Of a stretch of DNA of 5,766 nt, positions 5,295-5,766 are shown in pieces. Below the pieces are notes generated by a model. The model searched no databases, had not been told where the DNA came from, and saw nothing but the letters and a program-made list of their open reading frames with translations. A program made the position numbers and the translations under genes. Origin of the DNA: Methylococcaceae bacterium (GTDB lineage: Bacteria > Pseudomonadota > Gammaproteobacteria > Methylococcales > Methylococcaceae); assembly GCA_012026715.1 (NCBI GenBank), contig VEPB01000141.1:1-5766 (forward strand), written 5' to 3'. Positions within the stretch are counted from its first letter, which is position 1. Each line of letters starts with the position of its first letter.

Positions 5295-5766
5295 TGCTCA
5301 CCGCCATCGTGCGGCTGGCCGTCGCCCGGCCCGGGGTGGTGGTCAGCCTGGCCCTGCTGCTGCTGGTCTACGGCGGCTACCGGCTGTATGGCTCGCAATT
5401 GGACATCTTTCCGGAGTTTGCCGCCAAGCGGGTGGTAATCCAAACCGAGGCGCCGGGATATTCGCCGGAACAGGTCGAGACCCTGGTCACCCTGCCGGTG
5501 GAGAAACGGCTTGGAGGGTTGCTGGGGTTGACGCGGCTGCGCTCCGAGTCGTTGCAGGGGCTTTCGGTGGTGACCGCGGTGTTTGCCGAATCCACCGACA
5601 TCTACCGCGCCCGGCAAATGGTGGGGGAGCGGCTGGCGGCGCTGCAGGGCCAGCTACCGGTGGGGGTCGGCCTGCCGCAGGCGGTGCCGCTGTCCTCGTC
5701 TTCGGCTACGGTGCTGACTTTGGGGCTGGCGTCCGCCAGCACTAACTTGATGGAGCTGCGCAGCCT
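5294..5766 (+). CDS. RND efflux pump, CusA/CzcA type (partial, N-terminal 157 codons)
   Basis: The start of an inner-membrane proton-driven RND pump, cut by the right edge; the full protein should be about 1000 residues or more. Residues 12-33 form the first membrane helix after a short MLTAIVRLAVARP lead. The entry to the first periplasmic domain has LDIFPEF (36-42), VVIQTEAPGYSPEQVE (47-62), TLPVEKRLGGLLGL (66-79) and STDIYRARQMVGERLA (100-115). These match the conserved pattern in CzcA/CusA (TEAPGYSP, P-E-x-x-GLPGL, TDIYxARQxVxERL), the heavy-metal branch of RND pumps, more than AcrB-like multidrug pumps. The proton-relay and metal-site residues lie beyond the window, so metal export is inferred from family only. 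ATG 5294 overlaps the adaptor's TGA (TGATG), which implies translational coupling in one operon. No outer-membrane factor gene precedes the adaptor. Confidence 0.9.
   Translation, partial: MLTAIVRLAVARPGVVVSLALLLLVYGGYRLYGSQLDIFPEFAAKRVVIQTEAPGYSPEQVETLVTLPVEKRLGGLLGLTRLRSESLQGLSVVTAVFAESTDIYRARQMVGERLAALQGQLPVGVGLPQAVPLSSSSATVLTLGLASASTNLMELRS

Overview
The window is GC-rich bacterial chromosome with dense, short-gapped genes on both strands. Closest remembered matches of the two best-recognised proteins (EF-G of the type that Vibrio and Shewanella carry as 'EF-G 2', and LplT) point to a gammaproteobacterium with high GC. A Methylococcaceae-like organism would fit, but that is an impression and not something the sequence proves. 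There is no rRNA, tRNA, CRISPR array, insertion sequence or phage gene.

Layout. Left edge (minus strand): the first 59 codons of a membrane-anchored protein, possibly RmuC. Then, also on the minus strand, a complete elongation factor G gene (351-2441) with its own -10 box upstream and a strong intrinsic terminator downstream. It lies outside any ribosomal-protein/tuf operon, so it is probably a second EF-G copy. Divergent from it, on the plus strand, is lplT (2628-3818), a lysophospholipid transporter of the major facilitator superfamily. Its leader carries a four-run G-quadruplex motif fused to a 14-bp palindrome. lplT converges, with only 4 bases between stop codons, on a small minus-strand gene for a zinc-ribbon protein with two membrane helices (3823-4107). 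A divergent spacer of about 170 bp with several dyad symmetries follows. It leads into a plus-strand operon that runs off the right edge: a periplasmic RND adaptor (4281-5294) overlapping by one base the start of a CusA/CzcA-type RND efflux pump (5294-5766, first 157 codons).

The genes do not form one pathway: translation (EF-G), phospholipid repair (LplT) and export (RND) sit side by side as separate transcription units. I see no clear new multi-gene system. The points most worth a second look are the G-quadruplex plus palindrome before lplT, the adaptor that appears to lack the usual lipoyl-domain motifs, and the lack of any terminator between lplT and the zinc-ribbon gene.
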